From NCBI GenBank assembly GCA_001596155.1, contig CP014771.1, positions 5,146,001-5,210,000 on the forward strand: a stretch of 64,000 nt of DNA, in the 5' to 3' direction. A program made the translations under genes and the position numbers. The stretch comes from Hymenobacter psoromatis. GTDB taxonomy: Bacteria > Bacteroidota > Bacteroidia > Cytophagales > Hymenobacteraceae. This document shows, one piece after another, positions 45,339 to 54,209 of this stretch. Numbering within the stretch: the first letter of the stretch is position 1; each line of letters opens with the position of its first letter. The notes under the pieces were generated by a model. The model did not search any database and was not told the origin of the DNA. It worked only from the letters and a program-made list of their open reading frames with translations.

Positions 45339-46803
45339 GGCCCAGCACCTGTTGCGTGGCGTGAATGACCCGCAGCAACGCCTCGGGGTAGAGGCCTAGC
45401 CCCACAATCAGGACGATGAGCGGAACGATGGCCCACAGCTCGCGGCCGGACAAGTCGGCCGGGGGGAGGGCGGTGGCGGGGGCCTCCCCCAGAAATACCC
45501 GCTGGATGGCGCGCAGGTAGAGGGCCGTGGTAAGCAGCAGCCCCAGCAGCAGCAGCGCCGTCATCACGGGCGCTACCTCGTAGCCTCCCAGGAAAATCTG
45601 GAACTCGGCGGGGAAGTGCGCCAAAGCCGGCAGGCCCAGCGAGGCGAAGGCCGCCAGGATAAACAGGCCGCTCAGCAGCGGGTAAACCTGCGCCAGCCCG
45701 CCGAGCTGGTCCATTTCGCGGGTGTTGGTCCGGTCCTGGATGGCCCCGATTAGCAGAAACAGGCAGCCGGTGACAATGCCGTGGCTGACCATTTGCAGCA
45801 CGGCCCCGTCGAGCCCAAAGGCGCTGCCCGTGGTGGTGAGCGCCGCTGCCCCGACCCCGAACACCACGTAGCCCATGTGGTTGACGCTGGTGTAGGCCAC
45901 CAGCCGCTTGATATCGGTTTGGCCCAGTGCGGCCAGCGCCCCGTAAATGGCCGAAAACAGGGCCAGGGCCATCACGTAGGGCGCAAACTGCCGGAAAGCG
46001 TCGGGGGTCATCTGCAAACTGAAGCGGATGAAGCCGTAGCCGCCCAGCTTCAGCATCACCCCCGCCAGAATGACGCTGCCCGCCGTTGGGGCCTCGGTGT
46101 GGGCCACCGGCAGCCAGGTGTGAAAGGGAAACAGGGGCGTTTTAATGGCGAAGGCCAGGAAAAAGGCCCAAAAGGTGAGCGCCGCCGCCGTGCCGGTCAG
46201 GGGCGGGTGGGCCAGCAGCATCCGCATATCGAAGGTGTGCGGAGCGGCATTGAGGTAGAGGGCCAGAAAAGCCAGCAGCAGGAATAGGCTGCCCACCAGG
46301 GTGTAGATGAAAAAGATGAGAGCGGCCTTTTTGCGGTTCTCGTGGCCCCAGCCGGCAATGATGAAGTACATGCCCACCAGCGTCAGCTCGAAAAAGACGT
46401 AGAACAGCAGCAGGTCCAGCGCCAGGAAAGCTCCCAGGCAGGCCGTTTCCAGCAGCAGCAGCAGGGCCACGAAGCTGCTGGGCTGTTCCGAAACCTTCGC
46501 CGAGTAAATCATGGCCACCAGAAACAGCACCGCCGTGAGCAGCACCAGCGGCAGGCTAATGCCATCGACGCCCACGCAGTAGGCGGCCCCCAGCGACGGA
46601 ATCCAGCGCAGCTCCTCCACCTGGGCGAAGCCGCCAGGCACGCCGCGCACCCAGATGAGCGCGGTGGCCACCACCGTAAGGGCCGTGGTGCCGATGCCCA
46701 GCGCAAAAGCCAGTGCCCGGCGCTGGGTGCGAAGCAGCAGCAGCACCAGCGCCCCCAGCAGGGGCAGAAAAATACTGATGGAGAGTAGCGGAATATGCTG
46801 CAT
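45331..46803 (-). CDS. nuoM: NuoM-like subunit of a complex-I-like operon
   Basis: A 490-residue antiporter-like subunit. The conserved Glu is in FFELTLVGMYFIIAGWG, the lysine block in FAIKTPLFPFHTWLPVAHTE, and KRLVAYTSVNHMGYVVFGVG follows. These match functional NuoM proteins, so proton (or other cation) translocation is probably retained. It starts 9 bases after the nuoL stop. Confidence 0.92.
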   Translation of the reverse strand: MQHIPLLSISIFLPLLGALVLLLLRTQRRALAFALGIGTTALTVVATALIWVRGVPGGFAQVEELRWIPSLGAAYCVGVDGISLPLVLLTAVLFLVAMIYSAKVSEQPSSFVALLLLLETACLGAFLALDLLLFYVFFELTLVGMYFIIAGWGHENRKKAALIFFIYTLVGSLFLLLAFLALYLNAAPHTFDMRMLLAHPPLTGTAAALTFWAFFLAFAIKTPLFPFHTWLPVAHTEAPTAGSVILAGVMLKLGGYGFIRFSLQMTPDAFRQFAPYVMALALFSAIYGALAALGQTDIKRLVAYTSVNHMGYVVFGVGAAALTTTGSAFGLDGAVLQMVSHGIVTGCLFLLIGAIQDRTNTREMDQLGGLAQVYPLLSGLFILAAFASLGLPALAHFPAEFQIFLGGYEVAPVMTALLLLGLLLTTALYLRAIQRVFLGEAPATALPPADLSGRELWAIVPLIVLIVGLGLYPEALLRVIHATQQVLGHE

Positions 46804-46812
46804 AAGTGCGAG

Positions 46813-48696
46813 TTAGAGAAGCGTAAAAAACAAAACGGCCCCCAGAACCAGCAGCCCGGCCACCGTCCACAGCAGCTCCTGGTGAATCAGCCCGGACTGG
46901 GTTCGCCGGCTAAGCTGCCCGGCTTTTTTTACCGCGGTGCCTACCTCGTCAATGGCCCCCGCGATGCCGGTCTCCGCCGACTGGCGAATGCCGTCCGCCA
47001 GTGTCAGGGTGCGGTGGCCCGCCGCCTGGGCGGCACTACTTAGGCCGGCATCGGCGGCGGCACCGACGGTGGCCAGGCTCAGCGCGGCCTGGCCTACCCC
47101 CAGCACGAGCTGGTGCAGGCTCAGGTCGAAGTCCCGGCACCAGGCCGCCAGGGCCAGCACCGGCCGCCCCACCACGGCCTCGAAGCCGCCGGCCAGGGGG
47201 TAGTTCTGCTGCGCGAACCGGAGCACGGGCTGCCGGAAATCAGCGGCGCGGAACAGGAAGAAGCCGACTCCCAGGCCCCCGACCGCCGCCGCCAGCCCGC
47301 TGAATTGGGCCGTCGCATTTTCCGGCAGTGTCAGCCCCACGAAGCGGAGCGCCGGGGCCAGCAGGCCCCCGCCCACTACCACGCCGCCCACCAGCAGCGC
47401 CAGCCCCGCCCGCATAAACCAGATGCCGCGGACGGCGGCGGTCGGCGGGCGCTCGGGACCAGTCCAGAGCAGCCGGAGGGAGCGCCCCATGTAGAGGGCC
47501 GTGAGCGCCGCCCCCAGCACCGCCACGCCGAAGTACGGCCCCGGATGGCCGGACTGGTAGCCGGCCGTCAGCACCGCGTCCTTTGACCAGTAGCCCACCA
47601 GCGGCGGCACCCCGGCCAGCGCCAGGCCGGCCAGCGCCCAGCCGCCAAACGCCCAGGGTGCCCACCGGCCGCTGCCGCTGATGCGGGGGAAGGCCGTGTC
47701 GTCGTTTTGGTGCTGAAAGATGCCCGCACTCAGAAACAGGCTGCTTTTCATGAAGGCGTGCGCCAGCAGGTGCGCCACGGCCGCCGCCGGCGAACCGGCG
47801 GCCAGGGCCAGCAGCATAAACCCCAGCTGGCTGGACGTGGAGGCGGCCAGCAGCTGCTTGATGTCGTTGCTGACCAGGGCCGTCAGGCCGGTCAGCACGA
47901 TGGTCAGCCCCCCCACGGCCCCCACGAACGGCAGGCTGGCCGGGGGCAGCAGCGGGTAGGCCCGGAGCAGGAGCACCACCCCGGCGGCCACCATCGTGGC
48001 CGAGTGCAGCAGCGCCGACACCGGCGTCGGCCCCGCCATCGCCCCCGACAGCCAGCTCTGGAACGGCACCTGCGCCGACTTGCCCATCACGGCCAGCAGC
48101 AGCGCCAGCGCCCCCACCAGCGAGAGCAGCTGGCCCGGCTGCGGCTCAATGAGGTTGGTGCCGGTTTGCAAAATGATGAGCACCACGCCCAGATAGAGGC
48201 CCAGGTCGGTGCCGCGGGTGAGCAGAAAGGCTTTAAAGGCCCCCTGCCGGGCTTTTTCTTCCCAGTGCCAGGTCGCAATCAGCAGGTAGGACGCCAGCCC
48301 CATCAGCTCCCAGCCGGTGATAAACAGCAGCCAGTCGGCAGCCAGCACCAGCAGCTGCATCGCGGCAATGAAGAGCATCATGCTGCTCCAAAACCACACC
48401 TTACCCCGCTCGCGGGCCATGTAGCCGCGGGCGTAGGTCAGAATCAGCAGCGCCACGACGGCCACCACCAGGGCCAGCACCGCCGTAAAAGGCGTGGCTT
48501 CCAGCCGAAACGGCAGGCCAGGCAGACCCGGCAGCGTGAGCCCGGCCGCCGTGTGCTGCCGCACCTGGTAGAGCAGGCCGCCCGCGCCGGCCAGCGAAGC
48601 CAGCCCGCCGGCCAGCCCCAGCGCCGCCGGAAACCGGCGCAGCGCCACCATCAGCAGGCCCGCCAGCAGGGGCGCAAGGAGAATCAGCGCTATCAT
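46813..48696 (-). CDS. nuoL: NuoL-like subunit of a complex-I-like operon
   Basis: A 627-residue antiporter-like subunit. Conserved blocks include FITGWELMGLASYLLIATWH, MGKSAQVPFQSWLSGAMAGP, TPVSALLHSATMVAAGV and LLAASTSSQLGFMLLALA. The C-terminal part includes the amphipathic lateral-helix region and a final membrane anchor (LLWTVAGLLVLGAVLFFTLL). It overlaps nuoK by 4 bases (ATGA), showing translational coupling. Confidence 0.92.
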   Translation of the reverse strand: MIALILLAPLLAGLLMVALRRFPAALGLAGGLASLAGAGGLLYQVRQHTAAGLTLPGLPGLPFRLEATPFTAVLALVVAVVALLILTYARGYMARERGKVWFWSSMMLFIAAMQLLVLAADWLLFITGWELMGLASYLLIATWHWEEKARQGAFKAFLLTRGTDLGLYLGVVLIILQTGTNLIEPQPGQLLSLVGALALLLAVMGKSAQVPFQSWLSGAMAGPTPVSALLHSATMVAAGVVLLLRAYPLLPPASLPFVGAVGGLTIVLTGLTALVSNDIKQLLAASTSSQLGFMLLALAAGSPAAAVAHLLAHAFMKSSLFLSAGIFQHQNDDTAFPRISGSGRWAPWAFGGWALAGLALAGVPPLVGYWSKDAVLTAGYQSGHPGPYFGVAVLGAALTALYMGRSLRLLWTGPERPPTAAVRGIWFMRAGLALLVGGVVVGGGLLAPALRFVGLTLPENATAQFSGLAAAVGGLGVGFFLFRAADFRQPVLRFAQQNYPLAGGFEAVVGRPVLALAAWCRDFDLSLHQLVLGVGQAALSLATVGAAADAGLSSAAQAAGHRTLTLADGIRQSAETGIAGAIDEVGTAVKKAGQLSRRTQSGLIHQELLWTVAGLLVLGAVLFFTLL

Positions 48697-49007
48697 ACGC
48701 CTTCCTCCTTTAAGTCAGCTGCCTCTTCTACCTCCACCGAGCCCCGGCTGCGGAAGCGCTGGGTCGCCAGGGCAAAGCCCACCGCCGCTTCCAGCGCCAT
48801 CACGGTCATCACCACCAGCACGAACATTTGCAGGGCGTAGGTGTGGGGGTGCAGCAGCCGCCAGAACGCCACCAGGTTCAGCATGGCCGCAGCCAGCATC
48901 AGCTCCACGCCCATCATAATCATGACCAGGTTCGTCTGGCTGATAACGCCATACAGGCCCAGGGCAAACAACACGGCGGCGATACTCAGGCAAATCAGGA
49001 GAGCCAT
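48693..49007 (-). CDS. nuoK: NuoK-like subunit of a complex-I-like operon
   Basis: A 104-residue protein with three helices. Both conserved Glu residues are kept: GVELMLAAAMLNLVAF and VMALEAAVGFAL. It has a charged 20-residue tail beyond the usual end. It starts 2 bases after nuoJ and overlaps nuoL. Confidence 0.9.
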   Translation of the reverse strand: MALLICLSIAAVLFALGLYGVISQTNLVMIMMGVELMLAAAMLNLVAFWRLLHPHTYALQMFVLVVMTVMALEAAVGFALATQRFRSRGSVEVEEAADLKEEGV

Positions 49008-49009
49008 AC

Positions 49010-49525
49010 TCAGTCGGGTTGCGGGGGATAAACGAGGGCGGTAGCCGCGGCGGCTATCATGGCCACCAGGATGGTGGTGCCGGCGGTTTCAAAAATCATC
49101 ATGGAGCGGGTCATCAGTTCGATGCCCAAATCGTGGTTCTGCTGGGTGGCGGTGGGCACCCGCGCGAGCGGCGCGGGCCAGTTGGTGCTTAGCAGCAGGG
49201 CCAGCACCAGGGCGGCCACCGCCGCGCTGAGGGCCGTGGCGGGCTTCTGCTGGTGGGTCATGTTCATGTTGCCCAGCCCGCCGGGGTCCATCATGAACAT
49301 CATCATGAAGAAGGCCATGATGCTCATCTCGGCCGCCATCATCATGATTTGCAGCACGCCCAGAAACTCGGCCTGCAACACCAGAAACATGGCCCCCAGC
49401 GCTACCATGCAGGCCAGCAGCGACATGGCCGAGCGCACCATCGAGTGGGTGCGGAACACCCGCCAGCCAAACCAGACGGCGGCCAGGCCAAACCCGGCCA
49501 GAAAAAACAGTTGCAACGGGTTCAT
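49010..49525 (-). CDS. nuoJ: NuoJ-like subunit with a Met-saturated membrane helix
   Basis: A 171-residue protein with five helices. The start is ATG 49525, overlapping the nuoH stop (ATGA); the longer open frame to 49933 is only a shadow of nuoH. The block AEFLGVLQ is the normal start of the third helix. What follows is extraordinary: IMMMAAEMSIMAFFMMMFMM, then NMNM, twelve Met in about 30 residues. In ordinary NuoJ this helix contains a conserved Gly/Tyr pi-bulge. The Met path could form a Cu(I)-conducting relay as in CusA, which is inference. Confidence 0.85.
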   Translation of the reverse strand: MNPLQLFFLAGFGLAAVWFGWRVFRTHSMVRSAMSLLACMVALGAMFLVLQAEFLGVLQIMMMAAEMSIMAFFMMMFMMDPGGLGNMNMTHQQKPATALSAAVAALVLALLLSTNWPAPLARVPTATQQNHDLGIELMTRSMMIFETAGTTILVAMIAAAATALVYPPQPD

Positions 49526-50433
49526 AGCAGTAGTAGAATTCCGACCCACAGAATATTTAAAAGCGCGGCCGGCGTGGCGTACTTCCAGCTCCACTCCAGC
49601 ATAAGGTCGTACCGAACCCTCGAAACGTAGCGGCCGACCCCGAAAAAGGAGGCCGCGACCAGCAGCGTTTTCAGGAGCGTCCAGACCACGCCCGGCAGCC
49701 CGGAACCCTGCCAGCCGCCCAGGTAAAAGACGGTAATGGTAACGGCCAGGCTCATCACCAGGCTCAGGCGCCCCAGCCGGAGCACCAGCCGCCGGGCCCC
49801 CGTGAAGTCGGCCCAGGCCCCGCCAGCCAGCTCGCCGGCGGCCACGGGCAGGTCGAAGGGGGGTAGGAAGGCCAGGGCCAGCGCCGCCAGGTAGAACAGG
49901 CCGAAGCCGACCGGCTGGTAGATGATGTTCCACAAGCCGCGCTGGGAAAGCACAATCTGCACCGGCACCATCGACTCGGCCCGCATCACGGTGGCCGTCA
50001 GTGCCATCACCATCGGCATGGAGTAGGCCAGCAGCTGCCCCAGAAAGCGCCAGCCCCCTATCATGGCGTATGCGCCGTTGCTCGACCAGCCGCCCAGCAC
50101 CAACGCCACCATCACGTAGGCAAACGCGGCGTTGACGAACAAAGCCCCCGTGGCCAGGCTTAGCAGCGGCGCGCTGGCCGACCAGGGCAGCACTGCGGCC
50201 GCCAGCGTGCCGGCGGCCAGCAGCAGCACGGGCGCGGTTTCGTAGAACACGGCATCCCGCTGGCGGGGCTTGATTTCCTCGCGCGCCAGCAGCTTCAGCG
50301 CCAGCCGCACCGGCCTAGTCCAGGCCAGTCGCCCGGCCACCGACCAGTATTCGAGCACGGCCAGCGCGTACACGCCGCCCGCGAAAAGCAGCACGACCAG
50401 CAGCGTAGTAGCAAGAGTAGCGCTATTCTCCAT
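49522..50433 (-). CDS. nuoH: NuoH-like subunit, degenerate
   Basis: A 303-residue membrane protein. LALKLLAREEIKP, ETAPVLLLAAGTL, LGGWSSNGAYAMIGGWRFLG, LPPFDLPVAAGEL and ADFTGARRLVLRLG align with NuoH. Family-typical acidic residues are changed: the PFDLPEAESEL block reads PFDLPVAAGEL, and the N-terminal QRRxGPNR-type loop that contacts the quinone is absent. So the quinone-linked E-channel is altered. It overlaps the end of the B/D fusion gene by 11 bases. Confidence 0.85.
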   Translation of the reverse strand: MENSATLATTLLVVLLFAGGVYALAVLEYWSVAGRLAWTRPVRLALKLLAREEIKPRQRDAVFYETAPVLLLAAGTLAAAVLPWSASAPLLSLATGALFVNAAFAYVMVALVLGGWSSNGAYAMIGGWRFLGQLLAYSMPMVMALTATVMRAESMVPVQIVLSQRGLWNIIYQPVGFGLFYLAALALAFLPPFDLPVAAGELAGGAWADFTGARRLVLRLGRLSLVMSLAVTITVFYLGGWQGSGLPGVVWTLLKTLLVAASFFGVGRYVSRVRYDLMLEWSWKYATPAALLNILWVGILLLL

Positions 50434-52429
50434 CGGCGGCTGTATAGTGGGTCAGTTCCCAGGGCGAGATGTCCAGGGAGGCAATGGTTTTCAGCGCGTC
50501 GCCCAGCTCCAGTTCCCGCACGCCGGCCCGCACCAGGGCCGCGTGCGGCACGGAGGGCGGGTGCAGCACCGCGCTCACTACCTGGCCCGCCTGCACCTGA
50601 ATAGTCAGCGTGGCCGTGCCGCGGGGCGTTTCCACGGCGGCGCTGCCCTGTCCGGTGCCGGCCAGGTCGGTTAGCAGCGGGGCCGCCGCCGCCGGGCCGG
50701 CGTGGTTGGCCTGAATGGCGCGGAGCAGCTGCTGGCTCTGGGTCAGCTCGTCGAGGCGGACGAGCAGCCGCCCCCAGGCATTATTCTCATCAATTACCAG
50801 CGGCGCAAAGCCCAGCGGCTGGTAGGCGGGGTCGGTCAGGCGGGCATCGTGGGCCAAGCCCGCGGCCCTGGCTACCGGCCCCCGGCAGTGGTGCAGGAGC
50901 AGTTCGGGCAGCTCCCCGACCGGGCTCAGGCTGCGCCGCAGCAGCGGCAGCTGCTTGACCCGCCGCACAAATTTCGGTAGCTCATCCGGCGTGGCGGTTC
51001 TCCGCACCATGCGGCCGTGCAGCCGCGCCGCCGCCTGTTGCAGCCAGTGGTTGCCAATCGTCAGACCGAAGCCCGCCAGCCAGTTGAGGTGACTGGCGAG
51101 GCGGGTCTGTTCCAGCTGGCTGACCTGCCAGCGTTGCGCCGCCGCCGGGGCCGGCTGCCCCAGGGCCTGGCTGAGGGCGCGGTGCGCCAGCACGCGGTAG
51201 GCCGCCGGGGCCAGCTGGTCGTGGCCCGCCAGCCACTCGGCGAACTGCGCCGCCAGCACGGGCAACAACGGGTAGTCAAGAGCAGCCGTTCCGGGCACCA
51301 GCTGGGCCTTCGTCACCGTGTCGCCGTCCAGGTGCAGGCGCAGCTGCAAGCCACCAGGCAGGCCGGGAAAGAAGGGGCCGAACGCAACTTCCGTCGCTTC
51401 CATCGGCAAACCGTCGGCACTGCGGGGCAGGTCCTTGGTCATGGCTACCATTGACATGAAGCCCATATCCATACCGGCCATATCTCCACCGGGCATATCC
51501 ATACCGGCCATGTCCATGCCAGGCATGTCCATACCGGCCATGTCGCCCTGCTTCGTAGCCATCTTACCGCTCATGTCGGCCATGTCCATATCGTGCGCTC
51601 CCATGTCATGCGCACCCATATCCATTTTTGGCTGATGGTCAGTCATATTCATATCGCCCGCCGCCGTATCTCCTGCTTTTTTACTTTTCCCCTCACCGCT
51701 CATATCCATGCCGGCCATGTGGTGGTGGCCGCTTGGTGGCGGCTGGTGCCCTGCCGGGTGAGACTGGTCGGCGGCCGGTGGGGCCGGCGTGGGGCTGGAC
51801 TGGTCGGGGGCATGGTGCGCGTGTTGACCGACTCCCGCTGCCGGGGGCTCCTGCGCGGCCCCCGGGGCCGGCATGGCATGGTGCCCATGCACACCGAGTT
51901 CGGGCGGGGCCGGTTCGGCTGGCTTTGATTCCGTAGTAGGCGAAGAGTGGTGATGGGCGTGGTCGTCCGCCGGGGGCTTCTGCTCTTCGGCCTGCCGGAT
52001 GAACGCTGGCTCGTAGGGGCGGGCATCGGGACTCCAGCCGTGCGCCGCTAGCTGCTGGCGGCCGGCCGGGCCAAGCTCCAGCAACCCGGCCTGGTGCAGC
52101 GGAATCACCACGTCGGGGGCGGGTAGCGGCGGGGCGGCCTCCAGGCCGGCGAACACCAGCAGGCGGGGCCGGGGCATCTGGGCGAAGAGTACGGCAGCTT
52201 GCTCGGCGAGCCTGGGCGGCAGCGGCCCGGTCACCAGCAGCACGTCGGCACCGTTGGGGGTAGCGGCCGTTTCCAGGCCGGCCGCGCCCAGGTCCAGGCC
52301 CAGGGCGCGCGCCACGTCCGGCCCCGGCACCACCAGCACCCGCAGTACCAACGCGCCAGCGCCCAGCAGCCACTTCTTCAGCGGACTCAACAGGCCCAGC
52401 CGGGCACCAGACAGGAGCGCATCTGCCAT
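50423..52429 (-). CDS. NuoB-like/NuoD-like fusion with a His/Met-rich linker
   Basis: A 668-residue protein in three parts. Residues 30-115 follow NuoB: ADVLLVTGPLPPRLAEQAAV, FAQMPRPRLLVFAG; but the N2-cluster cysteines (CC and GACASSGG-type blocks) are gone. Residues 150-335 are a linker, first His-rich (DDHAHHH, GQHAHHA, SGHHHMAGM), then MDM repeats (GMDMPGMDMAGMDMPG). Residues 345-668 follow NuoD: LRLHLDGDTVTKA, LEQTRLASHLNWLAGFGL, WGRLLVRLDELTQSQQLL, ETPRGTATLTIQV. The HPSTHG quinone-site block reads FFPGLPGG, with no His. It therefore cannot carry out Fe-S electron transfer to quinone as NuoB/D do. The linker resembles the copper-oxidase insertion. Confidence 0.85.
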   Translation of the reverse strand: MADALLSGARLGLLSPLKKWLLGAGALVLRVLVVPGPDVARALGLDLGAAGLETAATPNGADVLLVTGPLPPRLAEQAAVLFAQMPRPRLLVFAGLEAAPPLPAPDVVIPLHQAGLLELGPAGRQQLAAHGWSPDARPYEPAFIRQAEEQKPPADDHAHHHSSPTTESKPAEPAPPELGVHGHHAMPAPGAAQEPPAAGVGQHAHHAPDQSSPTPAPPAADQSHPAGHQPPPSGHHHMAGMDMSGEGKSKKAGDTAAGDMNMTDHQPKMDMGAHDMGAHDMDMADMSGKMATKQGDMAGMDMPGMDMAGMDMPGGDMAGMDMGFMSMVAMTKDLPRSADGLPMEATEVAFGPFFPGLPGGLQLRLHLDGDTVTKAQLVPGTAALDYPLLPVLAAQFAEWLAGHDQLAPAAYRVLAHRALSQALGQPAPAAAQRWQVSQLEQTRLASHLNWLAGFGLTIGNHWLQQAAARLHGRMVRRTATPDELPKFVRRVKQLPLLRRSLSPVGELPELLLHHCRGPVARAAGLAHDARLTDPAYQPLGFAPLVIDENNAWGRLLVRLDELTQSQQLLRAIQANHAGPAAAAPLLTDLAGTGQGSAAVETPRGTATLTIQVQAGQVVSAVLHPPSVPHAALVRAGVRELELGDALKTIASLDISPWELTHYTAADGE
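51455..51640. repeat. Imperfect repeats encoding MDM copper-binding units
   Basis: Short repeated units (minus strand GCCGGTATGGACATG and variants) inside the B/D fusion gene. They encode AGMDMPG-type motifs similar to those at 41660-42030 in the oxidase. Confidence 0.65.
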
Positions 52430-52430
52430 A

Positions 52431-52793
52431 TTATTGCCGTTTCAGTCCGCCCTGGTTCCAGGTGTACACTAGGCCCAGAAATAAAATAAGCAGGAAAACA
52501 CCCATGTCTAGCAGGGCCGTGATACCCAGCTTCTTGTAGACGACCGCCCACGGATACATGAAGGCCATTTCCATATCGAAGCACAGAAAGAGCAGGGCAA
52601 AGCCGTAGTAGTGAACGTGGTACCGCACCCAGGCGGGTTCCACGGCCAGCCGGCCGCTTTCGGCAGGCACGTCCTTGCCCGGCTCAGCTACCGGCGGGCC
52701 CAGCGAGAATTTAACCAGGTAAAGCAGCCCGGCAAAGACCCCGGTGCAAGTCAGCATCCCCAGCAGCAAGAGGTAGTGGGAGTCGTTGGCCAT
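52431..52793 (-). CDS. nuoA: NuoA-like subunit of a complex-I-like operon
   Basis: A 120-residue protein with three helices. The loop has ESGRLAVEPAWVRYHVHYYG, and the third part keeps the signature LFLCFDMEMAFMYPWAVVY with the conserved Asp/Glu pair. It is the first gene of the operon; its stop is one base from the start of the B/D fusion gene. No nuoB, nuoC, nuoE-G or nuoI follows in their usual places. Confidence 0.9.
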   Translation of the reverse strand: MANDSHYLLLLGMLTCTGVFAGLLYLVKFSLGPPVAEPGKDVPAESGRLAVEPAWVRYHVHYYGFALLFLCFDMEMAFMYPWAVVYKKLGITALLDMGVFLLILFLGLVYTWNQGGLKRQ

Positions 52794-53138
52794 GAGAGCG
52801 GAGCAGTTTCGTGGGGATACTTCCGGGACTTGCTATCCTTATTATACTGGAAAAAGTCGTTACAGTTTGCGTCTGCCGGACCGCTGGTTACTACTACAGA
52901 GGCCGGTTTATATCCGGTCGGATGGTTTTGCCACGGGTAGTAAGGCACCAGGATTTTGGCGATGACATCTTGAATTTATTTAATCGCGCCGCATTCAAGC
53001 GGGCTTTTTGCCCATATGCTTCTTCGTATTAGATAAATTATTGCAGCCGTGAATTTACGGCGCGAATCGGGGTAAATTAGTCGGTGCCGTGTCGTCGCGC
53101 CCGGCAAAAGCGGTCGCTGTTCAATGGCTGCCTGGTGA

Positions 53139-53148
53139 ATTATGCAAG
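53139..53148 (-). promoter_or_regulatory. CTTGCATAAT element (exact)
   Basis: An exact copy on the minus strand, same direction as the nuoA operon, 346 bases before its start. It forms a pair with 53161-53170. Confidence 0.6.
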
Positions 53149-53160
53149 CAGATACTACGT

Positions 53161-53170
53161 ATTATGCAAG
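53161..53170 (-). promoter_or_regulatory. CTTGCATAAT element (exact), second of a pair
   Basis: An exact copy 22 bases from the previous one in the same direction, about two helical turns. That is the spacing expected for a dimeric or AraC-type activator. Confidence 0.6.
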
Positions 53171-53697
53171 CTGCCCGGCGTTCGCACTGGCTTTGGCAGC
53201 CTGGCGGCGGGTCGAACAACAAGCGGCCGGATAAGCGGCCCTGGCTGCCTGGTTGGAAAAGACCACCTCGTCCGGTCGCCAGCGAGCTGTTTGGACTTTT
53301 CCCGAGGAAAAATATGCACTCAAGCCTCTATTAAGCAGAGCACAAGGATGAAATGCGTCTGCTGGCCGCTCCCAGTGGCGGTCGGGATAGCCGGCAATTG
53401 TATAAGCTTACCAGGCAAATCATGCACAGGGCGCAAGCGTAGCGTTGGCGTGCTGTGCGGCCCCAATTCAGTAAACCAGGCCCTACGCCAAAGGAAAGAC
53501 AATCTTCTTGGTGCAGCCTGTTCAGCAGGCTGGGGGTAGGGCAAAATTTTTGCATGTGAATCGCGGAATGCTGCATAACTATGTGTAATGATACCTCATT
53601 TATATATAACATAAGACTTATATATAACATGCGCCAATGTGCTTCTACTCCAGACCCTGGCGAGTTTAACTTTCTCCTAACCAATTCTTTATTCATC

Positions 53698-54090
53698 ATG
53701 GAAACAGCCACAAAGACCTTGACTACCACGCAAACCTTTCCCGTGGAGGGAATGCTTGCGGGGGCTGCGTCAATAGTGTGCAGCGCGCCCTGGACCGCGT
53801 GGCGGGCGTCAGCGCCGCCACAGTTGACTTGCGGACAGCTTCAGCCACGTCAAGTACGACCCAGCGATAGCCGATTCACCACTTTGCAAAAGGTCGTCGA
53901 TGACGCAGGTTATGCCCTAAGGCAGCCCGGTAGTGCGCCGGTTGACTCGGCTAAAAAATCCGGCGGCGGCTACACCATCATTTACATCAAGAATAAAATG
54001 AACGGGGAGATGTCGGTGTATTGGCACGGGGTACTAGCACCTAGTTTCTACAATGGCGTGTCCTTTGATTTCAAGGTGTTGGCTGCTTGA
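53698..54090 (+). pseudogene. HMA-domain gene, frameshifted and fused to a multicopper-oxidase fragment
   Basis: The start METATKTLTTTQTFPVEGM is followed, in another frame, by CGGCVNSVQRALDRVAGVSA and a shifted HMA continuation; FTTLQKVVDDAGYALRQ returns in the first frame. So an HMA domain has at least two frameshifts. The remainder (YTIIYIKNKMNGEMSVYWHG, APSFYNGV) matches the first copper site of the oxidase at 40615 (YAVIYVKNEMSVATSVHWHG). The result is a chimeric 130-residue open frame that probably has no function. Confidence 0.7.
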
Positions 54091-54110
54091 CTTTCTGAAT
54101 TAAACTGAAT

Positions 54111-54146
54111 CACAAAAGCTGCCTTTTTAGGCAGCTTTTGTGATTT
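54111..54146 (+). terminator. Rho-independent terminator
   Basis: CACAAAAGCTGCC pairs with GGCAGCTTTTGTG, followed by ATTTTT, 21 bases after the chimeric frame. Confidence 0.85.
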
Positions 54147-54209
54147 TTAGAATTTAGCTTCCTAGGGACGGGTATCAACCCCGTATATACAGTAAATAAC
54201 TTCAGTCCC

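Larger units (their letters stand above)
52794..53697. other. Regulatory gap before the complex-I-like operon
   Basis: About 900 bases with no convincing gene on either strand. It contains two CTTGCATAAT elements (53139 and 53161) and an AT-rich stretch (TTATTATACTGG near 52840-52851) that could be the minus-strand promoter for nuoA. Confidence 0.5.

Noticed and set aside
43926..45368. A 480-codon plus-strand open frame
   Set aside because: It is antisense to nuoN and Gln/Arg/His-rich in the way typical of reversed membrane-protein genes.
47707..48840. A 377-codon plus-strand open frame
   Set aside because: It is antisense to nuoL and nuoK; no start context or family resemblance.
49526..49933. 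N-terminal extension of the nuoJ frame
   Set aside because: It overlaps nuoH entirely in another frame and reads as Gly/Arg/Pro-rich filler; the ATG at 49525 overlapping the nuoH stop is the true start.
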